Of a DNA stretch of 64,000 nt, positions 1-11,880 are shown piece by piece. Within the stretch, counting starts at the first letter, position 1; every line of letters starts with the position of its first letter. A model generated the notes under the pieces. That model had not been told where the DNA came from. It saw only the letters and a list, made by a program, of their open reading frames with translations, and did not search any database. The position numbers were made by a program, and so were the translations under genes. Source of the DNA: Saururus chinensis (Eukaryota > Streptophyta > Magnoliopsida > Piperales > Saururaceae); NCBI GenBank assembly GCA_035235625.1, contig CP141141.1:6500968-6564967 (forward strand). Direction: 5' to 3'.

Positions 1-1598
1 TTAAGTCACAGACATCACTGTGAATTAACTCAAGAGGTTCAGTACTACGCGCAATACTTTGGAAAGATTTCCTGGTTAATTTTGATTCTACACAAGTTTG
101 ACATTTATGATTAAAGTCAATATTAAATTTAGGCAGATATTCTATATTAATCAATCTACGTAAAACATCATAATTAACATGACCTAATCTACCATGCCAC
201 ATATCACATGACTCAATCATATACGAAGAAGAAGCATTTACATTCTTAATAACAGAAATAGGTACAATAGTGAGTACATTGAGCTTAAAAAGCCCCTCAT
301 TTAAATACCCTTTGCCCACGTACATCCCACCCTTGGTCAAGACAAATTTGTCTGACTCAAAAACCAACTTGAAGCCATTCTTGCTCAGCAAGGATCCAGA
401 CACTAAATTCTTTCGAATTTCAGGAACATGCAAAGACATTGTTGAGTGTGAGCTCTTTGCCGGAAGTCATCTTCAGCACCACCTTGCCAAGTCCTTCAAC
501 CTTCGCAGTAGAGGAGTTACCCATAAACAGCTGTTCACCATTCTCCACGGGCTGATAAGTGGAGAACATCTTCCTATTAGAGCAAACATGACGAGTGGCC
601 CCGGTGTCCACCCACCATTCACAAGCGTTGGTAACCATGTTCACTTCTGAAATAACAGCAGAAAGGTTGATGTCATTCACATTTGTGGAGAGATTCTCCA
701 CTTCAGTCATGTGGGCCTGTGCCTTCTTCTTCTTGGAATCATCTTGTTTATTCCGTTTCCGACAATCCTTAGCCTTGTGGCCTATCTTGTCACACACGTA
801 GCACTTGCCCTTGAATTTGGCTTTGTTGGAGTCACTGTTTGACTGTCCAGCAGGATACTTCCGCTTCTTGTTGTTGAAGTTAGAGCCTTTATGCCCCTGT
901 TCCACAACATTTACTTTGGCTTCTAGGCCATGGCCTTTGTTGTTCTTTTCAGAAGCCCGGTTGTCCTCTTCAATCCTTAATCGCACAATCAGATCTTCCA
1001 TGTTCATCTCCTTTCGTTTATGCTTTAAGTAATTTTTGAAATCCTTCCAGGAAGGTGGTAATTTTTCAATTAGAGCTGCCACCTGGAAAGACTCACTTAA
1101 AGTCATTCCCTCTGCATGAATATCATGCAGGATCACTTGGAGTTCTTGAACTTGGCTGATCACAGTTTGAGAGTCCACCATTTTGAAGTCCAAAAATTTG
1201 CCGACCACGAATTTCTTCGTTCCAGCATCCTCTATTTTGTACTTCTTGTCTAAAGACTCCCACAGTGCCTTAGCACTTTTCATTGAACTATACACATTAT
1301 ACAATGTGTTGTCCAACCCATTAAGGATATAATTACAGCATAAGAAATCTGCATGTTTCCATGCATCTACTGCCGCAACAGCCGTCTTGTCCTCCCTTTT
1401 CTCCTCAGTGAGAATGGGTACATCCTCTTGAAGGAAGCGGGCTAAGTTCAGTGTGGTGAGATAGAACAGCATTTTCTGCTACCATCTTTTGAAATCCGCA
1501 CCACTGAACTTTTCTGGTTTTTCCCCTTTAATAGGAAGAGGAGCAGTCACCGGAGTGGGAACAAGTACCGATGCCAAGTGGGTACCTTCAGCAGCCAT
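1..1598 (-). pseudogene. Copia gag - protease - GAG-pre-integrase region
   Basis: The region starts at a methionine (plus 1598) with the MAAEGTHLA-type leader of Copia gag. About 420-1480 encodes a UBN2-type Copia gag. It carries a CCHC zinc knuckle ([14 protein letters not shown]) after a lysine-rich stretch, then the aspartic protease entry [12 protein letters not shown]. From about 420 down to 1 the minus strand continues into the GAG-pre-integrase domain (MWHGRLGHVNYD-like) and the first part of the integrase zinc-binding region. Gag would form the particle, the knuckle would bind RNA and the protease would cut the polyprotein. It is treated as a fossil with a few breaks. Confidence 0.82.
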
Positions 1599-1639
1599 TT
1601 CTGTTCCAAAGAACAGAAGATTAACTCAGTCTTAAAAAA

Positions 1640-1810
1640 TCAGTGAATTTCGAAATCTATGCTAAACAGTGTATTTCGAAATACATATACAGAACAGTGA
1701 ATTTCGAAATCTATGCAGAACAGTAAATTTCGAAATACATATACAGAACAGTGAATTTCAAAATCAATGCACAAAGCAGTGAATTTCGAAATCTATGCAC
1801 AAAATGCCCA
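1640..1810. repeat. Degenerate ~26-28 bp repeats in the Copia leader
   Basis: About five imperfect direct copies of a unit like CAGTGAATTTCGAAATCTA lie between gag and the LTR. Weaker AACAGTAAA-type echoes continue to about 2300. The arrangement fits an untranslated leader that expanded by slippage. Function unknown. Confidence 0.7.
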
Positions 1811-2339
1811 AAACAGTAACTTTACATGAATTTTACGTAAATAACAGTAATATATAAAAAATTCATGAACAGTAAACTATATGATTTAATGAATAGTAAA
1901 CTGTCAAAATTCTGAACAGTGATGTTCCAGAAATTTGTAAAACAGTAAACTTCTGAAAAAGTCGTAAACAGTAAAGTTCAAAATGAATGAACAGGAAGCA
2001 TAAGAAATTTAACGGACTCAATGGTAAAGCAGTACAAAATTTTGGAAACTTCACACACAAGAGGAAAAATTTTCAAAATTTATACGTACAACAGTAACGC
2101 TTCAAACATGCACGTCTAGAATAGTATGATTTCAGCACTAATAGCATGGAAAAGAAAATTTTCCCACTGTATTTTACGCATAGAAGTAAAAATATGTGTA
2201 CAGTGAAAAAAATGTTCAAAATTTTACGTGAAGGATACTATTCTGCATGCATAACAGTGACATACGAAAATACGTAAGAATTCTGTCTTAAGATTGTTAA
2301 ATCTTCGTACCTTTGCCTTATATATGATGAGAAACGTTA

Positions 2340-3016
2340 CTGGAATGTTTATGATCGAATCAAGCAATCAGCTCTGTCCTTAAGACAGAATTCGCCCTCC
2401 CTACTGGTGTTTAGGACTCGTGGACGTCTGCCTCCCAGGATAAGACGATCAACCATATACCGTAGGAACACCTCCAACACGGTATATGCAGCGAACCACA
2501 GTGAGTATGCTAACACAGAACACAGATGAACGGAACGGACAGGAAAATCCATTCAAATGCGTCCATCCATTAACGGACACTTCCTTTAGTGAAAGCAAAC
2601 CGGACCCATTTTGGTTAATAGAAAACCAAACCAGATAGAAAACCGAACCAAATGAATTTGTCCCAAAATATTATCTTGTTGAACCAACCCAACCCGACCG
2701 GCCGCGCGTGCGAACCTAACCGAACCGAGCCGACATCTCTCTCCCCCACAAAAGTGGGTTGGCCCAAGGGCCTAACATGAAAGGCCAAACTAAAGCCTTA
2801 TATACCAACACCATCACCTTCACGTAGGCGATGTGGGACTATTCACTCCTTCAACCAATTCCCATGTGATATTCTCATTCAATATGAAGTGGGCTTGGGC
2901 TTTCTCTACCAAATGGGCTTGACCCACTTGAGTAGTATGGGCTTGACCCACATAACCATTAATATGCCCATCTAAATAATATGGGCTTAACTCATTTATA
3001 ATGCCCACTTCTAACA
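2340..3016 (-). repeat. 5' LTR of the Copia element (inner border approximate)
   Basis: The outer edge, TGTTAGAAG read on the minus strand, is a typical Copia LTR start. The U3-like part contains repeated GGGCTTGACCCAC-type words (2885-2960 plus) and a TATATAAGG box at 2803-2811. I found no convincing primer-binding site, so the inner edge is an estimate. Confidence 0.5.
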
Positions 3017-5590
3017 TCTACACTCTAAAGTTGATGGGAAGGTGGGATTAATAGAGACATCCAAATGACGTGCAATTAGCCGCTTAGAAGTACAAGCGAG
3101 ACTGGAAAAAGGCAAAAACCCATAAAGACAGGAACTATGCTAGGGTGACCAATTGCTGTCTAAGTACTTCTGAAGACACTGGTGAGGTAAGAATCGGTGA
3201 TTTTAGTTCCCTATCCAGTGAGTCAGGCACTGTAATGCTTGTGACTCTTGTCTCCTTGAAATCCATCCTTGTAATCTCTGAGACATGAGAATCTTGAGCC
3301 TTTTTGGTTCCTTTTATCCTTTTGGTCATAAGTGGATCTATCACCCGCTTACACAAATTTAAGCAAAGTTCTAGAATAGTAATAGTGCAGAAGATTGCCC
3401 CATAGACCTCAACATGGGAAAGAAGATCAGTTCAAGTGACAAGATGCAGGACAGTGATAAGTAAACAGGAAAGTTTCCACAGCTGAAGGGAGAGACAAGA
3501 AATACCAGAAGACTATCAAAGAAGATTAGTTACCAGTGAACCGACAGTTTCAGATTCAAATTTTTACCAGAATCACATAGAATGTAGATACTTTCTAGTA
3601 GTAGCTTGGCTTGTGATTATGTTTTTTTCTAAGTAGCTTGGCTTGTGACATTGAAGACATTAAATTCGTTCATGTGACAAGCAAGCTACTCATGATAATT
3701 GACAGGAAATACCTTCCAAACTATTTAGAGGAATGCCAGGTGAATCATGATTTACTTGACTAGTAACAGGTAATGCTTGCATGAATATCTTGCCCCATAA
3801 ACTCAAGAAGTTGAATCAAGAGAGGGGCAAATGAACTGATATAGATAAATAGATAGACAGAAAAAGTTAAGATGCGTGCAAACTCGGGCGGACCCACAAT
3901 TCGCCCTGTGCATACGTCCCTTACCACCGGGACTCTCCCTAAGGAGGGATCATGACTAATTTTCCAAGAGAAATAAGAGAAGATACTTTTCTGGGGCTTG
4001 GGGAGTTGGAAGAGTTGGGTACGGAAGTTATTCCGATATTAGGAGCATGGCTGTCAGAATGTTGTGTGGCTATGATTTAAAGCAGCAGAAGTGCTTTTAA
4101 AAGAGATAGTCCTATCGAGAAAGGGTGAGGCATCCGGTAAACAAAGGCATAAATACTTGACTAAGGAAATTGATGGTGTTTGGAGTTTAGACTTGGACTT
4201 AAAAGAAGTGTTGGGGGCAATGAGTATCCATATTTCATTATATTCATTGGAGAGAAAACGAAAGGAGAAGAGAAATGGGAAGAATTCCAGCCATGCAGGC
4301 CTTTGCATGGCAGACAATATCCAGGCAGAGGTAGACCATTGGGCCAAAGGTGATCTGCATTTTTCTAGTTGCAAAAGGATGTCAAGGTTTTGTCTAAATG
4401 AAGTTGACATTTGTTTCATGGGTGGAGAATAAAAAAGGAGAAAGTCTATAGTTATGTGGTATCATTTTCAGGGCCTTGATGATATTGATGTTGAACACAC
4501 ATGCCTTTTTTTTCTGCTACAATTGCGCTTCATGAAACTTTGGCCTGGCTGGATCCCTTAGAGGTCCTTATCATGGTTTTAAAAGGAATGTCCTTTTGAA
4601 AGCGAAATGCAGAGTTAGAAAGTTGAAATCTAAGTTATATTTACAATTTTTTAATATGCATTTAAAATGATAAGTTAGAATCTTACGAAATGATGATGTT
4701 TTGCTTAGTAACATGACGGCGCTTTTAAATCAGTAATGCGCTTGCTTTCTAGCTTGTCATTAGACCCATCAAAACAGCTGTTTCTCCAAAACAGCCAAAA
4801 GCACCTCTCACAATCCAGCCATCACTTGTTATTCCTTCTGTTTTTTTATCTTCCTCTTCATTCTTCTAATCTAAACTGGATTGCAGAAAAAAAATGCAGC
4901 TTCTATTTTTATAATTGTCATGATTAGCCAACTTGAGAAAAATTATAATATGATACCTGATTCTTCTAGACAAATCAATATCATATTCTTTTAAGTTTCA
5001 AGTGAGAGTTAATCACCCTTCTGAAGGTACTGTATTTCAGTCTTCACATCATTCAATGTGCAGCTTGACTCTTTTATTTTCATTGTGAGGGCTACACGAG
5101 GAGGAGGAAGTGATGCCAAAGAACTGCTTTGGAAGACTCAAAAACCTTAATTCCATGAATGATTCTTATATATCCTCTGTGAAATTCCTCACATATACCA
5201 ATGGATACCTCCGTAGTTGGGTGGATATTCAATGTATTCCCAAAACAAAAGGAATACTTCAATTTTTGATCGGTAAGCAAAACTTTGTGTTTTATCCATG
5301 TACATTGTCCCATGAAGAAACAGAAAATAAGTGACATTAACTGAGAAGTGCAAAGTAGATAGAAGAGTGTGTTAAAGGGAGGTCATCCTTCATTGATCAG
5401 CTCACACAGAGGGCTGCAAGTAATCTCAAGCTTACAATATACAAACAAGTCCATGAAAAAAAATTGGGCCTTGGTCACAAAGATTAGAACATCATCAGAA
5501 ACAAGTCAGGAAAGAAGCAAAAATTTGCCACAGTAAGAACTTCTCCTCCTTTCATGATCCCTACCTCCCTTCTTCTCTCGCTCACTTCAT
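3017..5590. other. Intergenic, no recognisable gene
   Basis: Moderately AT-rich sequence with only short open frames on both strands. Overlapping frames of 113 and 121 codons at about 4054-4432 do not resemble any family I know and oppose each other, so neither is called. No RNA gene or clear repeat is visible. Confidence 0.5.
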
Positions 5591-5591
5591 T

Positions 5592-5912
5592 TCATCTGAG
5601 CGTGTTTGTTAACGATCTAAACACCAGTTCCTCACAAGGGATGGTGAGACCCATGTCATGATCGAAGCCAAATTCTTCCTCTGCTCTCTGTAGAAGGCTT
5701 TGAAACTCTGGGTGAGTCAAGTAGGAGATTGGGACAATGAACCTGCGCCTCTTCTCGCCAACGTACACTGCAAAGTGGCCTTTTGGCACGTCCAGTGGGA
5801 AGCCATTCTCGTCTGAGTCGTAGCCTTGTTTTCTCCCAAGGCTGGATAATCTCTTGAGGATTTGCTTGATGACTGCAGTCTGGGGGAGCTTGTTTGACTT
5901 GCTGATCGCCAT
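5592..5912 (-). CDS. SAUR-type auxin-responsive protein, 106 aa
   Basis: An intronless frame of 106 codons, the size and structure usual for Small Auxin Up RNA genes. The conserved SAUR domain fills about residues 38-98. It begins with [18 protein letters not shown], continues through IPISYL-type and HPEF motifs (here [15 protein letters not shown]) and the EEEFGF segment, and closes with the GLTIPCEE block. The N-terminus is short and basic. Family members bind and inhibit PP2C.D phosphatases, which activates plasma-membrane proton pumps and promotes cell expansion. This copy has every core block and looks intact. The first ATG is used because the family N-terminus ([11 protein letters not shown]) follows directly. 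There is no SAUR cluster here, although SAURs are often tandemly arrayed. Which SAUR it is cannot be told without a tree. Confidence 0.93.
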   Translation of the reverse strand: MAISKSNKLPQTAVIKQILKRLSSLGRKQGYDSDENGFPLDVPKGHFAVYVGEKRRRFIVPISYLTHPEFQSLLQRAEEEFGFDHDMGLTIPCEELVFRSLTNTLR

Positions 5913-6040
5913 GGGAGATGAAGAGCAGAGATTCTTACTTCAGTCTGGAGAGGAAGAGGAGGAGAAGGCAGAGAAGTATAGATAGGGCAAGGAAAGTTGA
6001 ATGCGAGAACGGCTGTGGGGAGTAGGGAGGTTGAGGTGGG

Positions 6041-6048
6041 TATTTATG
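6041..6048 (-). promoter_or_regulatory. TATA-like box of the SAUR gene
   Basis: On the minus strand this reads CATAAATA, about 130 bp upstream of the SAUR start codon. That leaves room for a normal plant 5' UTR of about 100 bases. It is the best TATA candidate between the start codon and the auxin-type site. Confidence 0.5.
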
Positions 6049-6070
6049 GACGCATGGGACCTGACCAGGA

Positions 6071-6111
6071 CAGACAACGGGTGATATCCCTCCTAAAGAC
6101 ATATGGGTCTC
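6071..6111 (-). promoter_or_regulatory. Candidate auxin-response segment (CATATG + GGTCTC)
   Basis: The plus strand shows CATATG (6100-6105) directly followed by GGTCTC (6106-6111). GACA cores (6069-6075), which read as TGTC on the minus strand, lie nearby. CATATG belongs to the auxin-responsive NDE element described in the soybean SAUR15A promoter, and TGTCNN is the ARF-binding core. The position, about 190 bp upstream of the ATG, fits. Function is inferred. Confidence 0.4.
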
Positions 6112-6159
6112 TCACTCTCTCTCCCACCTGACTGAGTCTTTGAGTATCTTATGCTCTTA

Positions 6160-8080
6160 TCTTTTTTTTTAAAAAAAAAATAGAGATTTTTCTATATTAC
6201 CTTGGTGAAGAAGCTAAAATTCTATATTTTTTACTTCTTAATATTAAATATTATATTATCTAATTTAGGACAAAATTGTTCTTAAGTTTTAAATAAACTC
6301 AATCCTGGCCCATATAGATATTCATAAATAAATAGTGTTGTGCCATTCCGATAAAGAGAAATTATTGGGAGCAAGGCATAGTTTGCCATGGAAGATGACC
6401 AATGACAACCTACTAGAGAGTCGCCGGAGATAATAAAAATTCATTTTTTTTATTACAGAAGTTGTTTATATGGTGAAAAAGACTTTATTTCGGCTAATCT
6501 GATTATCCTTTAACCAATATAATAGAGAAGATTGATATTTTTGTCTATTATAATGGAGAGGTAGGCAATAATGACATGTATGCAGGTGGAAAAACATAGT
6601 TGATGAACACTAATTATTCGGCGAGGTCTAGCGTGGTGCGGGTTCAAGTCAAAGAAAGACTTACCATCAATGGTACTGTGACTTTGAAGTATTTAATTTC
6701 ATCTTCGTAATCATCTATTCTATATAAATTAGAATATGATAAAGACTTTCGATTAGTATTTTTTATTTATAAGAAGGTAAAAAAGAAGTGTTATCATTGT
6801 ATACGAAGAAAAAAGAGCCTAACAACGGTAACATATCACCATCAGTGGAAAGGAACCAAACTGTGAATAGAGATAAATCATTGTTGGTTTGCTTACCCCA
6901 ACTTGAATGACATATTGTAGATGGAGTCAATAAGACACAATTAACTTGTGAAATAGTCAGGTAGCAATGAATTTTAGATTACACGACATTATAATTTATA
7001 GTGTACTCGAACACATGATATCAGCAAAAATATGATATTTATAATATCGCATACTAATGATGCAAAATACGTAAATGATATCTCACAAATTCTTGTTAGC
7101 GTAGATACAATAACACGACTTATATAAATATTGTCTCGTCGATAACATGATAAAATTTGTAAATGTGTAACTGAATACATGGTGTTGACTTATATCGCAT
7201 TTTGATTAACATGTTAAAATCTTTTGTAGATTGGGAGAACCGGGAGATTTCAAATCAACAAATTTATGTTACATATAGTACAACATTCTAATGCCTACAG
7301 AACCTGTTACATAAGTCATTCGTACTTGATTTGCATAAACATCACCAACAATGGGTGCGATAAGGACTTTATTTGATAACTATGTTCCTCATACAACCCT
7401 GGAATTACGACAACTAAGAATTTAAAAGAAGTGTGGGGTGATGACTAATGGAATGAGAATGATATAATTGACATGAAAAATATGTCTTACCATGAAGAAT
7501 TCGGACACAGTGAGGTAACATTGAGGCTGAGGCAGTCGATGATCTCAACCATTTGGAACTAAATATTGGTGAGGGCGAGGTAAGGACTTGTAGTTTGCAA
7601 GAAAAGGACATTACACCGAAAAGTATAGCAAGATATATTTTGAGCAATGGGCTATAATTGTAAACTATAAGAAATGTTGGTGTGCATCTAAGGTAGACTT
7701 ATGATGTTTACTCGATTTGTGAACATGACTTGTCATTGGCTACACGAGGCTTTAAAGTCACATTTTTTTTCTAAACATGACTTGCTAACCTATCGTGTTA
7801 CCATGAACACATTGATAATAAAGTTTAGTTTTACGAAAACATGATTAGTAATCTTGTCATATGTCATTTAATCTTTTTTAATGTTAAGTACATAAAATCA
7901 TGTAGTGCAAGTAAGGCGCTATGTGATTTAATCGATGGGGACCCAGATGAATCCTATCGTATACTTCATGCATACGGAATTTATATAGAAATGATTCATC
8001 TAGGTCGTATAGTAGTTCTAATCAGATCATGTAATATTCCTAAACCTATAGGGGGATATGATTTTTAAAGAGTATTTTGG
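6160..8080. other. AT-rich intergenic DNA, no recognisable gene
   Basis: Mostly AT-rich DNA with scattered words such as AACACGA and GATAACATGA (about 6980-7200 and 7690-7830) that resemble the tandem repeat at 11582-11815. This suggests dispersed pieces of one repeat. Short open frames show no family similarity. Confidence 0.4.
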
Positions 8081-8089
8081 ATATTTTTA

Positions 8090-10820
8090 CCAGCTAGAAG
8101 AGCTTCCAAAACAACATTGAGGCCATTGCTAACCGTTTCTAGGTTGGTATATCCGTGTACATAGGCTTACCATGTTGCTTTAATTTTCCTTTCTAAGAAT
8201 TCAAACTTTCCTCGTAAGGTTTGTCTTTTGTGAACAGGCTGCTCTAATTTTTCTTCTTGGAATTCAGACCTTCCTTTCTAAGGATTATCCTTAGCAAGCA
8301 AGGGGTACCTTCCTAGTGCAGGAACCTAACTAAACTACTCTGGTTTTCCTTTTTATTGGAATTTGGACCTTCCCCACAAGAGATTGTTCTTAGTGAGTGG
8401 GGTTTAATTATTTTTCTCAATTGTGAGACATTTCACCATTGATTGTTGCTTGTGTATGAGAGATAATGCTCATTGATACAAGTTATGCAGGAACAATGAA
8501 GCTTATGTTGCACATGTGATTATGGTATAGATTTGCATTGATATGTAGGATGGTGTGTGGTGGATACACTTGATTTTGCAAGGTGAATGTTTATATTGAG
8601 AAATGATTATGCCTGATATGATTGTGGAGAATTGATTTATGCAAGATGTGATTGTTATAATGAGGTTAGGTTATCTTGAACTTTTCAAATGGGGCCAACC
8701 TATATGGTATGTTTCTGAGGCTCAGATAGATATGATAGGTAACAATTCAAAAATGGCTAAATCAAAAAAATTGAAACATGATTAGGGGTAGGAATCACGT
8801 CGATAGGTATCAGTGATTTTGTTCGAATTGAGTTTGAATCTTTCTTCTGATGGATTTTTTTATTAATTTCGTGTTGCTTCCATATTCAACTATAATTTTA
8901 TTGAATCAAGACAAAATTATAGTGGAAATTGAGAGTTTAATATTCATCTAGATGGCTTAGTGGATCACAAGATTGTTCCTAAAACTAGTACTTCAATGAA
9001 GTAAGAATTGAGAGTTCTACTCTTTATGCGCATGGATTTTAATTAATCACTTTAATCAATTAAACCCTATTGTCTATGCAATCATAATCATGTTCATCAA
9101 CTACTAAACCATAAATATGTAAAGCACACTAATTAACACACTAATTTGTACATAGAAAATCCCAACTAGGGTAAAAAACTACGACAGTTATTCAACAACT
9201 AAATTAATGTACTAGAAAGCAATACATTGCATCGACACAAACAAACCACAACCCTTTATTGAGACTCTTAACCCAAAACCTCTTTCTTTAGATCTCCATA
9301 AGCTTCATTTGTTGATGGCCTTTAAGTCTTCTCCTCAAGCCTTCAAACTTTTCTTCAACTTGCTTTGTCATTATCTCCTTCTAGCCTCCTCAAACATGTT
9401 CTTCTTGTTCTTTAACTTTGACCTTCAATTCTTTAATGCTCCATTAAAATGTTGCAAATCCTCTTTGTTTATGGTCGTGAAAGACTCTCTCTTCAGTTGC
9501 GTCTCTCAAAGAATTGCCATTAGCATGAACTCGAAGCATAATGATGATCTCTTTTGGAAAACTAAAGACAAAAGATCTCTCCACTTTTCTCTCTCAATTT
9601 CTTGGTTTCCTCTCTTCAATTTTGTGTTTACCTAGCCCTTATATAGTCCATTAAGTCCGTTTAATGAGTTATACTTTAATTAAGAATGAATTCTCTTCTG
9701 GAATGGCTTAAACTAGGTAAGTAACACAGATAACGATCGATCGTTCACTATTTTAATTAGGGTATGAATCTCCAAGCAATGGATCTACCACGAGAGTGAA
9801 CTGTCGACAAATTCTTGGTTAACTTTTATACAGTCCTATTCAGGTGTCGATCGATTAACATAGTACAATTAGCAGTGATTAATTGATGCATAGTAAAATT
9901 TCCCAATTTACCCTAATTTAATCTAAAATTCTCATATTCACTTAATTCTTCATTTTAAGCTAATCTAAATGCATTGTGTATTTTCATGAGCTATGGATGA
10001 ACCCATGATGCACATGTGGCGTGATATGAGCTTATGAAATGTAGGCTATAGCATGATATGTAGGTGGCATGATTATGTGTTTATGAAGTATGTTACACAT
10101 CTTGATATGCAGGTGACATAATTTATGTATATATGGAATATATTTGACATGATGCACAGGTAGCATGAGTATATGTTTATGGAATGTGAATTATGACATG
10201 ATGCACAAGTGGCATGAAAATATGTAATTTATCCTATGATAAATGGGCGTGGTGAATGATTAAGTGATGAATGTTATGTTGATAATGCATGTGATGTCAT
10301 TATGAGTTTACTTTCCGTATTAAAACCCTTGCTGAGCATTGGCTCACTCTTATTTGTTTTGTGGTTTTAGTTTGGGGCTGCATGTCATGCCATGAAAGTG
10401 CTTTGGATGGGCTTTACATTGAGCATGAGGATGGCCGCGTACTTTGAGAGGGGCTATGGATTGCATAGGGTTATGTTAGATTTGTTTATATTATGTTGAG
10501 CTTACACATTTGACTCTACTTCACACTTTGTTTAGCCATTGTTGGCTTAGACTTTGTTAGTCATTGTTACTTGTTTAGCCATTGTGGGCTTGTTTTATGT
10601 GATGACTAGCTGATGTGGGTATATGTGGACTAATATATTAATTAGTAGTCTATTCTTTGCTCTATTTACTATTGTACAAAGTGTTCATGCACTACTTCGT
10701 TGTGTGTTCACCCAAGGATTAGTTAAGTCTTCTGCATTTCAATTCAACTTAGTTGTGCCACGTGCCATGTGCTCCTTGGATTGGGTTCAGTTTAGGGGTG
10801 TTGTGTGTCGGGGCGTGACA
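8090..10820 (+). repeat. Old chromovirus-type solo LTR (left edge unclear)
   Basis: The last ~530 bases follow the 3' part of the LTRs at 35120-38601 and 42321-45805: AAAACCCTTGCTGAGC, then a TTTGGGGCTGC block, then an end in GGGGCGTGACA at 10820. Before that, at about 10000-10240, lie degenerate repeats of ~55 bp (GATGCACAxGTxGCATG-like), the same layout as the tandem block in the younger LTRs. The 5' edge is not resolved and the middle appears to be interrupted. No internal retroelement sequence follows 10820, so a solo LTR is the simplest reading. Confidence 0.5.
8770..9960 (-). repeat. Probable old LTR fragment in opposite orientation, inside the previous relic
   Basis: Read on the minus strand, this shows a TATATAAGG box (plus 9639-9647). 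An A/G-rich transcribed stretch full of GAAGA words follows. Its tail ends CCCCTAATCA. This is the composition of the Athila-like LTR at 27475-28894. No target-site duplication could be found, so the borders are estimates. It also contains CGATCGATCG words near 9737 and 9847. Confidence 0.35.
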
Positions 10821-10829
10821 AGTCTGCTC

Positions 10830-11423
10830 TTGATGTTGTGGTGGGTTGAGAATATGCCTCAACAAAGCATGTCATGAATGCTTCTACCCAATTGTACCTC
10901 CCCACAACAACCAGGACCAGGTCATCAAGAAAGTCACACAGAGATGGGGAGACAAATTTGTTACTCTTTGTGAATAATATGAGGGGCCCCATGTGCAATA
11001 TGGCCAAGCGTGCGAAGTCTTCGTCGATGATAGCACGTCTGTTTTCTACTACTTCATTTAAAATTTGTTTACTTAAATATTCTCCGCTCACTTCCCTGTG
11101 AAGAACAATTTGAATAATTTCCCCTTACCTTGGACAACCTTCTTGTCGCCACTATTCAACTTCAATGGGTTTCCTTTCACCCTCAAACCCATGATCAGTG
11201 TAATGTTGCCACTATCTAGGAGCGGCTTAGAGATGATGATTTGTTTGTAATTGTATACTCGATCAAACCCAGTCTCCTTCAATATTGACTTACATTCTGA
11301 CCTTAATTCAAAGAGGTCTTTTAATTGTTGAAGTCCACCAGGGAAATTGTTTGTTCCCAGCCTCGGTCTCCTCCCATAAATTATCTTCTTTTTCTCTTTT
11401 AAGACCTTCCCTGATTGTGGCAT
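10830..11423 (-). pseudogene. Fragment resembling a DUF1985/Ulp1-type transposon protein
   Basis: Two minus-strand frames lie end to end: 11423-11088, then about 11091-10830. The first has a basic PGGLQQLKDLFE-type stretch. The second contains RLAILHMGPLILFTKSNKF followed by CDFLDDLVLVV and a YNWVEAF segment. A hydrophobic helix, then DDL, then a YxW motif recalls the DUF1985 region that plant Mutator-like elements with Ulp1 proteases carry. The match is by eye only. The reading is broken between the two frames, no catalytic domain is seen, and this could instead be a host-gene remnant. Confidence 0.3.
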
Positions 11424-11581
11424 TTGACTATATTTTTATAGCCTTCATCTGCCAAAGATGCTATATATATAATGGCTCATGACCAAAATCAAAGAGAGCG
11501 ATCAATAACATTATGTAACCGCCCAAATAATGGTCAAATACTTGCTAAGTTTATATATTGTGTTATCTTTAAAATGATAAG

Positions 11582-11815
11582 ATGCCTTCCATACACGATA
11601 ACATGACATTAAATGTCATCTATCATATATCGTGTTATAGTTAACACAATAGGATGCCTTCCCATACATGACAATATGACTTTAAAATTTCATATATCAT
11701 ATATCGTATTATTAATAACACGATATGTATGCCTCTCATACACGGTAACATGACTTATCAATGTCATATCGTAATGTCGATAACATGATATTTTGTGTAT
11801 CGTATTATTGATAAC
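11582..11815. repeat. Tandem repeat, about three units of 72-75 bp
   Basis: Three successive units begin TGCCTTCCATACAC / TGCCTTCCCATACAT / TGCCTCTCATACAC. Each contains a near-palindrome of the TATCGTGTTAT...ATAACACGATA type. Related fragments occur at about 6980-7200 and 11820-11890. Origin unknown; possibly a MITE-derived satellite. Confidence 0.65.
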
Positions 11816-11880
11816 ATGACTATATACTATTTATGTGTATGTTAGTATAGGCTATTATGTGATCCATAACATGATATATG

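Larger units (their letters stand above)
1..3016 (-). mobile_element. Copia LTR retrotransposon, 5' part (runs off the left edge)
   Basis: Reading the minus strand from 3016 leftward, an LTR opens with TGTTAGAAGTGGGC. It has a TATATAAGG promoter-like box (plus 2803-2811). A repeat-rich untranslated leader follows, then gag, protease and the start of integrase, which leaves the window at base 1. The order gag-protease-integrase marks it as Copia. The right LTR lies outside, so neither the target-site duplication nor the LTR-based age can be read. The inner LTR border is not certain (about 2340). The coding part looks broken, with a few breaks. Confidence 0.8.

Noticed and set aside
4054-4432. 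Overlapping 113- and 121-codon frames on opposite strands
   Set aside because: Neither resembles a known protein. There is no promoter or splice evidence, and mutual overlap suggests chance.
6610-6660. tRNA-like GGGTTCAAGTC box
   Set aside because: No acceptor stem or A box at the right distance. A chance B-box-like word.
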